Origin: Lamprobacter sp964516305
Lineage (GTDB): Bacteria > Pseudomonadota > Gammaproteobacteria > Chromatiales > Chromatiaceae
DNA length: 5,071 nt
NCBI GenBank assembly: GCA_964516305.1
Contig: CAZEZH010000170.1
Coordinates: 1-5,071 of the forward strand
Direction of reading: 5' to 3'
Below the pieces are notes generated by a model. It was not told the DNA's origin, ran no database searches, and saw nothing but the letters and a program-made list of their open reading frames with translations. Position 1 is the first letter of the stretch. Each line of letters begins with the position of its first letter. This document shows, one piece after another, positions 4,838 to 5,071 of this stretch. A program made the position numbers and the translations under genes.

Positions 4838-4843
4838 AAGGTG
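4838..4843 (+). promoter_or_regulatory. Ribosome binding site of the exported-protein gene
   Basis: AAGGTG at 4838-4843 lies 5 nt before ATG 4849 and supports that start. Confidence 0.55.
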
Positions 4844-4848
4844 CCTCA

Positions 4849-5071
4849 ATGAAGAACCCCCGCATCGCTGTCCCGCTCCTAAGCACGCTGATGTCCTTTG
4901 GCGTTCACCTCAGTGCCCAAGCCCAGCCCACGCCCGCAACAGAGTCCCCAAGCGCTGCACCTGTCAGTGCCCAAGCCGAAGCTGCCGGAACTGAGCAGAC
5001 CCCGATCGGCCCCATCACGCCCGAGATCCTGAGCCAGGCCATCGCCGATGGAAATCTAGAGGAGGTCCTCG
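4849..5071 (+). CDS. Exported protein of unknown function, 3'-truncated by window end
   Basis: Seventy-four codons are visible with no stop before the edge. The N-terminus is a typical Sec signal peptide: Lys2 and Arg5, a hydrophobic core (about 6-21) and a probable cleavage site after SAQA (22-25). A low-complexity stretch rich in Ala, Pro, Ser, Thr and Glu follows (26-55), as in the linker of many periplasmic or outer-membrane proteins. A likely folded part then begins at ITPEILSQAIADGNLEEVL (56-74), probably helical and acidic. A 14-bp direct repeat encodes SAQA twice in frame (22-25 and 40-43). AAGGTG upstream supports the ATG. I do not recognise a family: a TPR-type or TolC-type export component would be possible, but nothing here proves it. 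The gene lies 165 bp after the protease on the same strand, so a functional link is possible but unproven. Confidence 0.8.
   Translation, partial: MKNPRIAVPLLSTLMSFGVHLSAQAQPTPATESPSAAPVSAQAEAAGTEQTPIGPITPEILSQAIADGNLEEVL
4910..4977 (+). repeat. 14-bp in-frame direct repeat in signal-peptide region
   Basis: TCAGTGCCCAAGCC is present at 4910-4923 and 4964-4977, exactly 54 bp (18 codons) apart. Both copies are read in the same frame as Ser-Ala-Gln-Ala, so the residues at the likely signal-peptidase site recur 18 residues later. The sequence between and after the copies is otherwise only loosely similar. This may be a decayed tandem duplication of the linker. Confidence 0.6.

Overview
This window looks like the edge of a surface-polysaccharide (LPS O-antigen or exopolysaccharide) locus of a gammaproteobacterium. 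Coding stretches are GC-rich (37 of 60 bases are G or C at 541-600). The pairing of a WecA-type glycosyl-1-phosphate transferase with an RfaH-type antiterminator is typical of that class. A Halomonas- or Pseudomonas-like host is a reasonable guess from protein style, but the genus cannot be fixed from the sequence alone.

Layout. Positions 1-267 are a relatively AT-rich leader. It may contain the last codons of an upstream gene. It also holds an exact 16-bp direct repeat, two abutting palindromes, a small hairpin and a JUMPstart/ops-like element, ending in a Shine-Dalgarno before wecA. wecA (268-1386) and rfaH (1416-1928) form a short + strand operon. Convergent to it on the - strand are an O-antigen ligase/polymerase family membrane protein (1925-3349) and, upstream of that, a PPP-type metallophosphatase (3408-3824). 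The phosphatase has lost its central ~100 residues and is probably a pseudogene. The rfaH and ligase stop codons share one CTAG, so there is no intergenic space between the two convergent genes. Diverging from the phosphatase is an exported LapG-like transglutaminase-like cysteine protease (about 3964-4683). Its body is clearly lower in GC than its neighbours (52 of 120 at 4381-4500). After a 165-bp spacer with a short tandem repeat, a weak terminator candidate and a promoter candidate, an exported protein of unknown function starts at 4849 and runs off the window.

How the genes could work together (inference). WecA loads the first sugar phosphate onto undecaprenyl phosphate. The Wzy_C-family protein polymerises the glycan or transfers it to its acceptor. 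RfaH lets RNA polymerase read through long polysaccharide operons after recruitment at ops/JUMPstart elements. The cysteine protease may process a surface or secreted protein. The most interesting points are a JUMPstart-like leader directly before an operon that itself encodes RfaH, conservation of the residues behind RfaH fold-switch autoinhibition, the internally deleted phosphatase, and a LapG-like protease with no LapD visible beside it.
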